Assembly: GCF_036327755.1 (NCBI RefSeq)
Contig: NZ_CP109596.1
Span: forward strand, 3,906,001-3,970,000
DNA: 64,000 nucleotides
DNA from: Nocardia sp. NBC_01503
GTDB taxonomy: Bacteria > Actinomycetota > Actinomycetes > Mycobacteriales > Mycobacteriaceae
Direction of reading: 5' to 3'
The notes under the pieces were generated by a model, which saw only the letters and a program-made list of their open reading frames with translations, was not told the DNA's origin and did not search any database. A program made the translations under genes and the position numbers. Shown piece after piece: positions 51,873-61,100 of the stretch (position 1 is its first letter; each line of letters starts with the position of its first letter).

Positions 51873-52898
51873 TCAGGCGGGCTGGTGCCCGGCGGGTACC
51901 CGCTCGGCCGGTAGCGGCGCGGCGGGTGGCGTGCCCTTGCCGAAGGGGTTGCCGCCCAAGGTTTCCCGGCCGTGCGGGGTCAGCCAGTTGCCCAGCTCCG
52001 GCCCCTCGGGGACGATCTGCGTGGGGTTTATATCCGTGTGCACGATGTAGTAGTGCTGTTTGATCTGGGTGAAGTCGGTGGTGTCACCGAAACCCGGGGT
52101 CTGGTACAGATCCCGGGCATAACCCCAGAGCGCCGGGAACTCGTCCAGCTTCTGGCGATTGCATTTGAAGTGCCCGTGATACACCGGATCGAAGCGCGCG
52201 AGTGTGGTGAAGAGTCGCACGTCGGCTTCGGTGATGGTGTCTCCCACCAGGTATCGCTGATCGGTGAGTCGTTGCTCGAGCCAGTCCAGGGCGGTGAAGA
52301 GCCGGTCGTAGGCCGCGTCGTAGGCGGTTTGATCCCCGGCGAATCCGCACCGGTAGACACCATTGTTGACCTCGGTGTAGACCCGCCGGTTGACCAGATC
52401 GATCTCCTCGCGCAGCTCCTCGGGGTACAGCCGGGGCGCTCCCTCCCGGTGGTACCGCGTCCATTCGGTGGAGAAGTCCAGCGTCATCTGCGCGTAGTCG
52501 TTGGTAACGACCTGACCGGTCGAGACCTCGACGATCGCGGGCACGGTGATGCCGCGCGGATACTCCGGATACCGCGCCAGATACGCGTCCCGCAGGAAGT
52601 GGATACCAAGCACCGGATCCACCTCGCCGGGATCCAGATCGAAGGTCCAGCTGCGCTTGTCGTGGGTGGGACCGCAAAGCCCCAGTGACAGCACCGATTC
52701 CAGTCCGAGTAGCCGCCGCACGATGAGCGTGCGATTGGCCCAGGGGCAGGCCCGCGCCGCGACCAGGCGATACCGTCCGGGTTCGACGGGGTAGCCGTCG
52801 CGCCCGTCCGCGGTGATCCGCGTGGTGATGTAGTTGGTGTCCCGCTTGAACTCGCCGGGCTCCACGTATGCGCCCTGCTCCGATTCCGAGGTGGTCAC
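51873..52898 (-). CDS. Glutathionyl-hydroquinone-reductase-like (ECM4/YqjG) transferase
   Basis: A 341-residue thioredoxin-fold plus helical-domain transferase. The active-site Cys lies in AARACPWANRTLIVRRLLGLE (the CPWA motif of ECM4/YqjG), followed by TVPAIVEVSTGQVVTNDYAQM for the thiol-binding site, and NNGVYRCGFAGDQTAYDAAYDRLF with YLVGDTITEADVRLFTTLARFDPVYHGHFKC in the C-terminal domain. Actinobacteria mostly use mycothiol, so the natural thiol may not be glutathione. GTG 52898 is the start; the 51873 stop abuts the VOC gene. Confidence 0.92.
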   Translation of the reverse strand: MTTSESEQGAYVEPGEFKRDTNYITTRITADGRDGYPVEPGRYRLVAARACPWANRTLIVRRLLGLESVLSLGLCGPTHDKRSWTFDLDPGEVDPVLGIHFLRDAYLARYPEYPRGITVPAIVEVSTGQVVTNDYAQMTLDFSTEWTRYHREGAPRLYPEELREEIDLVNRRVYTEVNNGVYRCGFAGDQTAYDAAYDRLFTALDWLEQRLTDQRYLVGDTITEADVRLFTTLARFDPVYHGHFKCNRQKLDEFPALWGYARDLYQTPGFGDTTDFTQIKQHYYIVHTDINPTQIVPEGPELGNWLTPHGRETLGGNPFGKGTPPAAPLPAERVPAGHQPA

Positions 52899-52987
52899 CC
52901 GGCCAGTCTGTCAGATGGGACGAATGGGCGGTGGTGAGCGGCGAGCCGGACCTTTTCCGGCGAAGTGACTGCGCATACATTCGGTTC

Positions 52988-53782
52988 ATGACCGACTCCA
53001 AGCCCACCCGTCTGGAACGCATTGTCACCGAGGGCGGGGCGCAGGCCGCGATCCTCACCATCGCGCATCCGCCGCTGAACCTCTTCGACAAGGCGCTGTT
53101 CGAGGCGATCGCCGCCGATATCGAGGATCTGGCCGCCGACCCGCCGCGCGCGGTACTGCTGCGCGCCGAGGGCAAACTCGTCTCGGGCGGTGTGGATGTG
53201 CACGTCTTCGACGGGCTGTCCCCGGCCGAGGGCGCGCAGCTGTGGCAGACGCTGTTCGCGCGCATCATTCATCCGCTGGAGGCGCTGCCGTGTCCGGTGA
53301 TCTTCGCCGCGCATTCGCTGTGCCTGACCGCGGCCTTCGAGATCGCGCTGGCCTGCGACATCATTCTGGCCGCGCCCAAGGCGAAGTTCGGTCTGGTGGA
53401 GACGGTGGTCGGGCTGACCCCGTCCATGGGTGGCCCGCAGCGGCTGGCCGAGCGCGCCGGTTCGGGTCGCGCCCGCGAATTCGTCATGACCGCCGATCTC
53501 TACGACGCGCAGACCATGGCGGACTGGGGTGTGGTCAATGGTGTGCACGAGGATGTCGACACGGCCGCGCGCACTCTGCTCGCCAAACTCGCCGAGGGGC
53601 CGACCCGCGCGCACGCCGCCACCAAGGAGATCATCGGCGCCTGGCGCTCGGGTGGTGTGGCGCATGCCGATTCGGTGACGTCGCAGGTCTCGGGCCATCT
53701 CTTCGCGACCGACGATCTGCGTGGCGCGGTCAAGAGTTTCCTCGAGGTCGGCCCGGGGAAGGCCGAGTACACCGGGCGCTAG
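52988..53782 (+). CDS. Enoyl-CoA hydratase/isomerase (crotonase) family protein
   Basis: A 264-residue crotonase-fold protein. The oxyanion hole is suggested by EGKLVSGGVDVHVF, and the second part by FEIALACDIILAAPKAKFGLVETVVGLTPSMGGPQRLAERAG. One catalytic Glu (in GLVETVVG) is present, while the other is not identifiable, so hydratase, isomerase and hydrolase chemistries are all possible. ATG 52988 (MTDSKPTRLERI). Divergent from the transferase gene. Confidence 0.9.
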   Translation: MTDSKPTRLERIVTEGGAQAAILTIAHPPLNLFDKALFEAIAADIEDLAADPPRAVLLRAEGKLVSGGVDVHVFDGLSPAEGAQLWQTLFARIIHPLEALPCPVIFAAHSLCLTAAFEIALACDIILAAPKAKFGLVETVVGLTPSMGGPQRLAERAGSGRAREFVMTADLYDAQTMADWGVVNGVHEDVDTAARTLLAKLAEGPTRAHAATKEIIGAWRSGGVAHADSVTSQVSGHLFATDDLRGAVKSFLEVGPGKAEYTGR

Positions 53783-53893
53783 TCGTTTCGGTGCCGTGAC
53801 GTCTCGACTACGTTTGCCGACAATCCGCCCATAGATGTGATGTGCATCATATAGTCACTGGTGCCTGCAGGCTCGAGGCGCTCGGAGGGACGG

Positions 53894-55132
53894 ATGTCGC
53901 AGTTACTGGTCGAATACCCGCACTCGCGAAATGCCTGGTGCGACAACCCCGTTGCGCGCGGCGCCGATGGCATCCTGCGCTATGGGAATCTGACGCCGGC
54001 GCTCACGGAGTTGCTCGATATCCAGGTGCATACGTTTGCCGCCCGGGAGGCGGTGGTCGAGATCGGCGGCCCCCGCCTCACATATCGGGAGCTCTGGTAC
54101 TCCGCCTCCCGGATCGCAGGTGGATTGCAGGAGCACGGAATCGGTTACGGGGATCGGGTCGCGGTGCGGATGCCGGTCGGCGCGCGCTGGGTGCAGGCGT
54201 TCCTGGGCGCGCTGCTCTCGGGCGCGGTGCCGGTGCTGGTGCATGACGGCCTGTCTGATGCGGTGGCGGAGCGGGTGATTCGGGATGCCGCCGCGGACTA
54301 CATCCTCGACGGCGGTGGCAGTGCGGCGAATTACCGTGCGGCGCTGCCCGATGGCGCGGCATTCATCGACGATGGTGCGTCGCTGGGTGAGTTGGCGCTG
54401 CTCTGCTACACCAGTCCGGCCTCCGAGGTCGGGCCGCGCGGGGTGGAGTTGACCAACGAAAACCTGCTGTCGGCAATCCGTTCCGTGGTCGGCGCGCTGG
54501 AGTTGCCGTCGGAGGGGCTGCGCAATCTGGTGCTGCTGCCGCTGGCGCATGCCAGCGGCTGTGTCGATCAGCTGCTGCCGACCTTCGCCGTCGGCGGCAC
54601 GGTGGTGCTGGCCCCGGATCCGGCGGCGATAGCGAAAACCCTTGTCGCCGAACGAATAGATATGGTCTCCGCGACCCCCAGAATCTTTGCGGGCCTACTG
54701 CCCGAACTCGCGGGCCAGCGATTGGACCGCGTCAGACAGGTGTGTAGCGCGGGGCACCGCGCCGAACTCGCCGCCGCCGATCCCACCACCTCGGATTCGG
54801 TGGCCGCCACCCTTCGTGAGGTCTTCCCCGAGGCCCGGCAGTGGTCGGTCTGGGGTGCCACCGAAACCAGCGGTATCGGCCTGGCCCGTGATGACGGGGC
54901 GGCACCCCGCGATGTGCTCGGATTCCCTTTCGGGGGAACCGAGCTCGCACTCTTCGGCCCACGTGCCGGAACCGGGCACGGTGAACTGCTGTGCCGTGGC
55001 CCGAATGTGGCCCCGCGCTACTGGAACGATCCCCAGACCACCGAATCGCGCTTCACCGGCCCGTGGTTCCACACCGGCAATCATGTGAGCATCGATCCGG
55101 ACGGTCTGGTTCGCCGCGCTCCGGCGGAGTAG
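53894..55132 (+). CDS. Truncated AMP-binding (acyl-adenylate) protein with degenerate P-loop
   Basis: A 412-residue N-terminal adenylation domain. It aligns with class-I adenylate enzymes (AREAVVEIGGPRLTYRELWYSA, LGDRVAVRMPVGARWVQAF-like, VWGATETSGIGLA, HTGNHVSIDPDGLVRR). The A3 P-loop, normally TSGTTGxPKG, reads TSPASEVGPRG. The protein ends right after the hinge segment: the C-terminal domain with the catalytic Lys is absent. No frameshifted remainder of the C-terminal domain follows in 55133-55184. It has an excellent ribosome binding site (GGAGGG), so it is probably expressed. The function cannot be adenylation in the usual form; a binding or regulatory role is inference. Confidence 0.75.
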   Translation: MSQLLVEYPHSRNAWCDNPVARGADGILRYGNLTPALTELLDIQVHTFAAREAVVEIGGPRLTYRELWYSASRIAGGLQEHGIGYGDRVAVRMPVGARWVQAFLGALLSGAVPVLVHDGLSDAVAERVIRDAAADYILDGGGSAANYRAALPDGAAFIDDGASLGELALLCYTSPASEVGPRGVELTNENLLSAIRSVVGALELPSEGLRNLVLLPLAHASGCVDQLLPTFAVGGTVVLAPDPAAIAKTLVAERIDMVSATPRIFAGLLPELAGQRLDRVRQVCSAGHRAELAAADPTTSDSVAATLREVFPEARQWSVWGATETSGIGLARDDGAAPRDVLGFPFGGTELALFGPRAGTGHGELLCRGPNVAPRYWNDPQTTESRFTGPWFHTGNHVSIDPDGLVRRAPAE

Positions 55133-55184
55133 CGCCATTCGGTCCGGCCGAGGTCTGTTCGACGCCACCCGATCCGGCTGGGCG

Positions 55185-55919
55185 CTACTCGATCATGCGG
55201 GCGCGCAGGGCTTCTCGATGGTCGGTGGTGATGCCGATCTCGGTGAGGTACCCGTCCAGGCCCCCGTACATCTCGTTCATGGTGGCGGTGCCGGATTCGA
55301 GGTAGTCGGGTCGGACGCCGAGCAGGTCGTCGGAGAGTTCCTCGTCGGTCTCGCCCGCCATGAAGGCGCGCAGGGTGGGGACGGCGTCATTGCTGAGCAG
55401 GTAGTCGGCGTAGACGTCCTCCTCGACGACGTCGACGGCGCGCAGCAGCGTGGCCACGGCCCAGCCGGTGCGGTCCTTGCCCGCGGCGCAGTGCACCAGG
55501 GCGCTGCCGGTGAGGGCGGAGTCGGCCAGTGCCTTGATGGCGGCGTGCGCCTCGGGCATGGCGGGGAAGAGCCGGTAGACCTCGAGCATGTGATTGGCCG
55601 CGGTGACATGGCGGCGCGCCTCGTGCGGCGGGGTCTCGCCCATGCGCGGGTCGAAGGGTGTGACGTGCAGGCGGACCTGCTCGGGCAGGGCGTCATGGCC
55701 GATCAGGTCGATTTCGGCGAAGCCGCGCAGATCGTGCACATCGGTGATGCCGAGTTCCAGGAGTCGAGTGCGGCCCGCATCGTTCAATCGGCTGAGCTGG
55801 GCCGAACGTAGCAGCACTCCGCCGCGCACTTGGGAACCGCCGGTGGTGCGGGCCCCGCCCACATCACGGAAGTTGAAGGTGCCGGTGAGCAGGTGGGGGT
55901 CGTGGCGCGCTGAAGTCAC
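55185..55919 (-). CDS. Protein tyrosine phosphatase (PtpB-like)
   Basis: A 244-residue phosphatase. The P-loop is complete (LVHCAAGKDRTGWAVATLL, Cys and Arg of CxxGKDRT). It begins FNFRDVGGARTTGGSQVRGGVLLRSAQLSRL, the N-terminal signature of the MptpB/tyrosine-specific family, and has the MNEMYGGLDGYLTEIGIT C-terminal segment. It could act on phosphotyrosine, phosphoserine or phosphoinositides. GTG start at 55919. It is convergent with the truncated adenylation gene. Confidence 0.93.
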   Translation of the reverse strand: MTSARHDPHLLTGTFNFRDVGGARTTGGSQVRGGVLLRSAQLSRLNDAGRTRLLELGITDVHDLRGFAEIDLIGHDALPEQVRLHVTPFDPRMGETPPHEARRHVTAANHMLEVYRLFPAMPEAHAAIKALADSALTGSALVHCAAGKDRTGWAVATLLRAVDVVEEDVYADYLLSNDAVPTLRAFMAGETDEELSDDLLGVRPDYLESGTATMNEMYGGLDGYLTEIGITTDHREALRARMIE

Positions 55920-56351
55920 TCGATCAGGCTATCGGTGGGCGTCCTAACGCAGTATGACGAATGCGCTTGCGGGATGTGAATTTCGTGTCGTGACCGGCGC
56001 GTTGCGAATGCTCGCGCGGTTCGGACCTGTGTGTTCGGGCACAGTCGCTATCTTTAGCGGTACGGGCATCCGTAAAATACCGCTCGGTCCTAATGTCTGC
56101 TTTACCGGGCGATCTGGGAATTTCAGCCATTCCCATTCGATCGCGAGCGAGTAGCGATTAGGTAACGAAACAATCCTCCGGTACGAAATCGGCTATCAAA
56201 CCTGGTCACGAACCCAGAAAACGACGTATCGTTGATACCTGTTGAACGGGTACGCCGGGGTCCTGCTCGGGGATCAGCGCTGATCTGCACACCCGTTGAG
56301 CGAGCCGCGCAAGCGAGATGCGCGAGTTCTTTTCGCTAAAGGGAGTCGTCG
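55920..56351. other. Intergenic region of lower GC
   Basis: These 432 bp separate the phosphatase from the HTH-less TetR-like gene. Base composition is noticeably more AT-rich than around it. Open frames on either strand (for example 55954-56154) lack start signals and codon bias. The last 130 bp translate to nothing like a helix-turn-helix in any frame, so the missing N-terminal half of the next gene is not hidden here. Confidence 0.45.
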
Positions 56352-56837
56352 TTGAGCGCTAGTGGAGAAATCGTCCAGGTCGGATTGCGATCGGCCATGA
56401 CCGAGGCCATCGAGAAGGCCGCCGCGTCGCTCGACATCACCGGTAATCGCGCTCTTCGAGTGCTGTTGCACGCGGGTGTGAGCACGCTGTGGCCGATGCT
56501 GAAGTCGTCGCCGGATCGACAGTTACGCGCCTATGAGTCCACGCTGGCGGTACTGCGCCGGCGTTGGCAGGAGGGCGGTCAGACCGTCTGCACCCCCGAT
56601 CCCGCGGGTGCGGCCATGTTCCGTGAGTTGGATACCGAGGTCACCGAATTCCTCGGCCTGTGCGCGCAGCGCTCGGGCACGCAGTGGCTGGAGCCGGTGG
56701 ATGCCATTGCCGCGTACCTGCTCGCCGTGATCCAGGGCATGGTGCTGCGCTGGCTGGCCGACTGTGATGACGAGATATCGCTGGTCGTACTGGATGACCT
56801 GGTGTCGTACCTGTCCACCAAGGCCGTCGATCTCTGA
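56352..56837 (+). CDS. TetR ligand-domain-like protein without a DNA-binding domain
   Basis: A 161-residue helical protein: TEAIEKAAASLDITGNRALR, VLLHAGVSTLWPMLKSSPDR, QLRAYESTLAVLRRRW and LGLCAQRSGTQWLEPVDAIA, MVLRWLADCDDEISLVVLDD. I recognise this run as the C-terminal ligand and dimerisation domain of actinobacterial TetR regulators; there is no helix-turn-helix before it. A TTG start six nt after AAGGGAG is clear. It may act as a dimerisation-based antagonist of a full TetR protein, or be a decayed regulator. The next gene (PLP enzyme) is on the same strand, 68 bp away. Confidence 0.55.
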   Translation: MSASGEIVQVGLRSAMTEAIEKAAASLDITGNRALRVLLHAGVSTLWPMLKSSPDRQLRAYESTLAVLRRRWQEGGQTVCTPDPAGAAMFRELDTEVTEFLGLCAQRSGTQWLEPVDAIAAYLLAVIQGMVLRWLADCDDEISLVVLDDLVSYLSTKAVDL

Positions 56838-56905
56838 TTCGAGCTGTTCGTTTCCGGTTCGCCGAATTGCTGGACGCATGACCAGTTTCGTGGTCGAATG
56901 AAATA

Positions 56906-58078
56906 GTGAGCGAACCGTCGCCTATCGCCGGGCTGCACGCGGCGACCGCCGAACTCGACCCGCCCCTGGCCGCCGTCGATCTGGCCGCGCTGCGCGCCAA
57001 TGCCGCCGATCTGGTGCGCCGCGCCCGCGGGGTGCCGATCCGGGTGGCCAGTAAATCCGTGCGCTGCCGCGCCGTCCTGGAAGAGGTGCTCGGCGGCGAT
57101 CTCACCGCCTCCGGCGGGTTCGCCGGAATCATGGGTTACTCACTCGCCGAAGCCATTTGGCTTGCCGGACTGGGTGCGCGCGATATTCTGCTCGGCTATC
57201 CGACCGTCGATCGCGGTGCGCTGGCGAAGCTGGCCACCGATCCGGTGCTGCTGGAATCGATCACACTCATGATCGACGATATCGATCAGCTGGATCTGAT
57301 TCGCGCAGCCATCGGCGAAAAGGTCTCTCCCCGTGTGTGTATCGATGTGGATGCCTCGCTGCGCATCGGGCCGCTGCACCTGGGTGTGCGGCGCTCGCCG
57401 ATTCGTACGCCGGAACAGGCCGCACGGGTCGCCGGTGTGGCGCGGCGGCGCGGGTTCGATGTCGTGGGCGTCATGACCTATGAGGCGCAGATCGCCGGGC
57501 TGCCGGATTCGAATCCCGCTGTGCGACTGGTGAAGAAGGCGTCCGCGCTCGAAATCGGCCGTCGCCGCAAGCAGGTCGTCGATGCCGTGCGCAGCGAAGT
57601 CGGTGTGCTGGAGATCGTCAACAGCGGTGGCACCGGCTCCATCGAGGTGAGCATCTCCGATCCCGATGTCACCGAGGTGACGGCGGGCTCCGGACTTTAC
57701 CTGCCAACGCTTTTCGACGGCTACCGCAATCTGGCTCCGCGCCCCGCGATGTACTTCGCCATGCCGGTGCTGCGGCATCCGGCCGACGGTATCGCCACGG
57801 TCTACTCCGGTGGGTATATCGCCTCCGGTCCGGCCGGTGCCTCGCGTGTCCCGAAGCCGGTGTGGCCCAAAGGTTTGAGCCTCATCGGCACCGAGGGCGC
57901 GGGCGAGGTCCAAACCCCGCTGACCGGTGCCGGCCACCTCGCCATCGGCGACCGTGTCTGGTTCCGCCACGCCAAGGCGGGCGAACTCCTCGAACGCTTC
58001 AACGAGGTCCAACTCGTCGCCGACGGCACCCGCACCCAGGTTCCCAGCTACCGCGGCGAAGGCCAGAACTTCGGCTGA
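56906..58078 (+). CDS. PLP-dependent alanine-racemase-N-type protein (D-threonine-aldolase/DSD1-like)
   Basis: A 390-residue protein with an N-terminal alanine-racemase barrel (PPLAAVDLAALRANAADLVR, the PLP Lys in RVASKSVRCRAVLEEVL) and C-terminal beta domain (RNLAPRPAMYFAMPVLRHPA, VWFRHAKAGELLERFNEVQL) as in D-threonine aldolase and D-serine dehydratase. HFRHAKAGE holds candidate metal-binding residues. It probably works on a D-amino acid. GTG start. It follows the HTH-less TetR-like gene and precedes a repeat. Confidence 0.85.
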   Translation: MSEPSPIAGLHAATAELDPPLAAVDLAALRANAADLVRRARGVPIRVASKSVRCRAVLEEVLGGDLTASGGFAGIMGYSLAEAIWLAGLGARDILLGYPTVDRGALAKLATDPVLLESITLMIDDIDQLDLIRAAIGEKVSPRVCIDVDASLRIGPLHLGVRRSPIRTPEQAARVAGVARRRGFDVVGVMTYEAQIAGLPDSNPAVRLVKKASALEIGRRRKQVVDAVRSEVGVLEIVNSGGTGSIEVSISDPDVTEVTAGSGLYLPTLFDGYRNLAPRPAMYFAMPVLRHPADGIATVYSGGYIASGPAGASRVPKPVWPKGLSLIGTEGAGEVQTPLTGAGHLAIGDRVWFRHAKAGELLERFNEVQLVADGTRTQVPSYRGEGQNFG

Positions 58079-58094
58079 GGCTCCCCCCGGTCCC

Positions 58095-58173
58095 GTCATC
58101 CGGCGTGGCCGCCATCTGTCATCCGGGTGGCCGCCATCCGTTATCCCGGCGTGCTTTCGGCCGGGATGCACAC
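58095..58173. repeat. Palindromic intergenic repeat, copy C
   Basis: Three imperfect copies of the left half (GTCATCCGG.., GTCATCCGG.., TTATCCCGG..) follow one another in tandem, the last continuing into GCTTTCGGCCGGGAT, as in the complete element at 63858. It sits between the convergent PLP enzyme and RecB/helicase genes. Confidence 0.6.
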
Positions 58174-58180
58174 CTTCAGC

Positions 58181-61100
58181 TCACACCCGGTCCAGTTGCA
58201 GCACAGCCGCCAGATCGCTGAGCTCGGTCGTCGTGGCGGGCAGGTATTCGGTGAGCAGCGGTGAGCGCACGATGATCGCCGACCACATGGCCCGCGAGAT
58301 GGCGCTGGTCAGCCAGTGCCGGGACAGCAGCGCGCCGATACCGTGCGGGGCGTCCTTGGGGGCCGAGGTGGCCATGGAGACCAGCACCACGGCGGCCTCG
58401 CGGCCCTGGAAATGGTCCGCCGTGCCGACCAGGACATCCTCGATCCTGGCGCGGGACAACAGGGTTCGAATCCGCGCCACCTGCGCGTGATACGGCGCGA
58501 CCACCAGAATGTCGTGCGGGTGCAGGCGGCGGGTGACCGCACCGGTCTGCCACGGCAGGCCCAGTAGATTGCGCACCTGCCGCACGATCTCGCGGGCCTC
58601 CTCGGCGGATTCGGTGCTGTTGCCGTGATGTTCGATGGTCACCGTGCGCACACCCGGCTCGATGCCCTCGAGTTCTCTTGCCAGGGTGACGGTTTCATTG
58701 GATCGCAGCCGATTGTCATAGCGCAGCCGGGAGACGGGCCCGCAGACGCGCGGATGCATCCGCCAGGTGCGATCCAGGAAGTAACCGAAGGCGGCGGGCA
58801 GCGTGCGATGCGCGCCCACCAGGCGGCCCAGCGCTGACTCGTCCACGGATTCGGGATGGATGCCGTGTCCGGTGGCGGGGGCGGGATCGCCGACCAGCAG
58901 CAGATTTCGTGCGCAGAGCGCTACGGCGGCGGCATCGGCGAGTGGGAACTTCCCGGCATCGGCGATCACCAGCAGATCCAGGCTGTCCCGGGTGATGCGC
59001 TCGGGATCGGTGAAATCGTTCGAAAGTCCGCCCACCACACCGCCATTGACGGCATTGTCGAGGAAGCGGCCGTATTTGGAGGCGTCGATCGGCAGCCACT
59101 CCGCGGCAACCGACTGTGCTTCGGCCTTGGCGACGAGTTCGGGCAGCACGCCCACCTGAACGACCGCGTCCAGCACATGTTCGACCACCGCGTGCGTGCG
59201 ACCGACCACCCCGACGCGCCACTTGTACCGTGTCACAAGTCTTTCCACCACGCGGGCGGTGGTGTCGGTCTTCCCGGTGCCGGGTGGACCCTGCACCGCC
59301 ACATAGGAATTCTCCAGATCGAGAATGGCGGCGGTGACGGCGGCGGCGTGATCGCCGAAGACCTCGGGGAGCGGTTTGCCCTCGCGCAGCCGGGGCGGGC
59401 GGCCGCACAGAAGGTCGAAGACGGCATTACCCGGCACCTCGGGGAGGGTCACGAGCAGTTGGTGCGCAATGTCTTCGAGCGACTCCTCCAGGTGGTCATC
59501 GCGGCGAGGCGGGCAGGGCGCGATGGCGGTGGGCAGATCGTCATAGGGTTCACAGCCCTCGGGCAGGAGTTCGACGACGCGCACCACATCCTCGAAATTG
59601 GTGTCCAGGGCGCAGCCCAGCACCGTCGCGTGCGCGGCCGCGCGCTGTCCGGGGGTGGCGGTCATCCCGGGGGCGGGCCGGTCGTAGAGCGTCAGGACCC
59701 GGGTGCCCGGTGGCGGGGCGTTCCCGGTGCCGAGTCTTCCGGTGAGGGTGAGGTAACGGCGCATGGGGCGCTGACCGGTGCTGTGCCACTTGGTGTCCAC
59801 GGTGCCCCAGTCGGCGACCAGGACGCCCGGCGTCTCCGCCCACTCCTCGACCGGATGATCCAGTCGATCGTCGTGTGCCCAGCTCAGCGGTTTGCGTTCG
59901 CGCCGGAAATAGCCCACCGCGGCCGCGGTGAACGCGGCGGCCACCTGGGCGGTACCGCGTTCGCTGCCATCGCGATAGCCGGTCTCGGCGAACTCGCGCA
60001 GGGCGGCCTCGACCTCGTCGGGGCCGGTCTCCCAGTAGTCGTAGGACATGCGCCGGGCGGGGTGAATGCCGTGCTCTCCGGCCAGCTCGAGCAGCCAATC
60101 GCGCAGTCGCCGTACGGCTTCCGGTCCGCTGCCGGCCAGGCCGTCGGTCCCTGTCGAATCGGGTGTTGCCGAGGTCTGATTCGGGGGTAGTTGGCGCAGG
60201 TCGTATGAGCGTTCGCCGACGATCATGGCGGCGCGGACGATCGGGTAGAGGTCGACCAGGGCCGGAAGGAGTTCGGCCACAACGTCTTCACCGTCCGGAT
60301 AGCGCTCGCCGACGGTGCTCAGCAGCGGGCGGAGGTTACCGCGGTAGTGGTGGATGCGCAGGTCCGGATGCTCCCACTGGCGTTCGGTGAGGAAGTCCAG
60401 CAGTGCGTCGGCGTCATCATCCCAGACTGGAAGATCTTGTGCGGCAACGGTTTCAGTGTCGGGAATGGTCTCGCCGGTGCGAATGGTGAAGGTGTGCACG
60501 CGATCCGCGGACCAGTTGGACCACACTTCGAGCCGATCCGGGGCCGTGACGCTGACGAAGAGATCGCCGCGACTGGGTCGGGGGAGCGCGGCCAGGGCGG
60601 CGGCGTCGATGAGGGTATGCGTGGGATGGCCGGTGCTCTCGCGCTCCAATTGGAGTTCGGCCTGGCGGCGCAGTGCGCTGAAAGTGGGTGTGGGTACACC
60701 GGTGACGGTGGCGTCGGCATCGGCCAGCCGGTCGACGGTGGTGATACCGGCATCGCGGAGTTGGGCGCGAGTGGCGGGGCGCATACCGGCGACCAGCAGC
60801 AGATCCCGGCGCGTCTCCAGCTCGGCGGTGCAGGCGGTGCAGTGGCCGCACGCCAGGAACCGCCGATCTCCCCACTGCACGGGCAGCAGTTCGCCGAGCT
60901 TATCGTCCAGAATCCGGTTCAGCCGGTCGCGGCGGGCCCGATGCACCACGGCGATATCGGCCAGCGAATGCGTACTCGCCACCCCGTCCACCCATAGCCT
61001 GGCTCGCGCGGCGGGCCGGAACCCGAACTGCCGCAGTGCATCCGCGGTAGCGGCGAGCGTCAGCAGCGCCGGAATCCGGGTATTCCGATTCGCGACCGCC

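Noticed and set aside
55954..56154. Short plus-strand frame in the gap before the HTH-less TetR-like gene.
   Set aside because: No start signal, no coding bias and no recognisable product.
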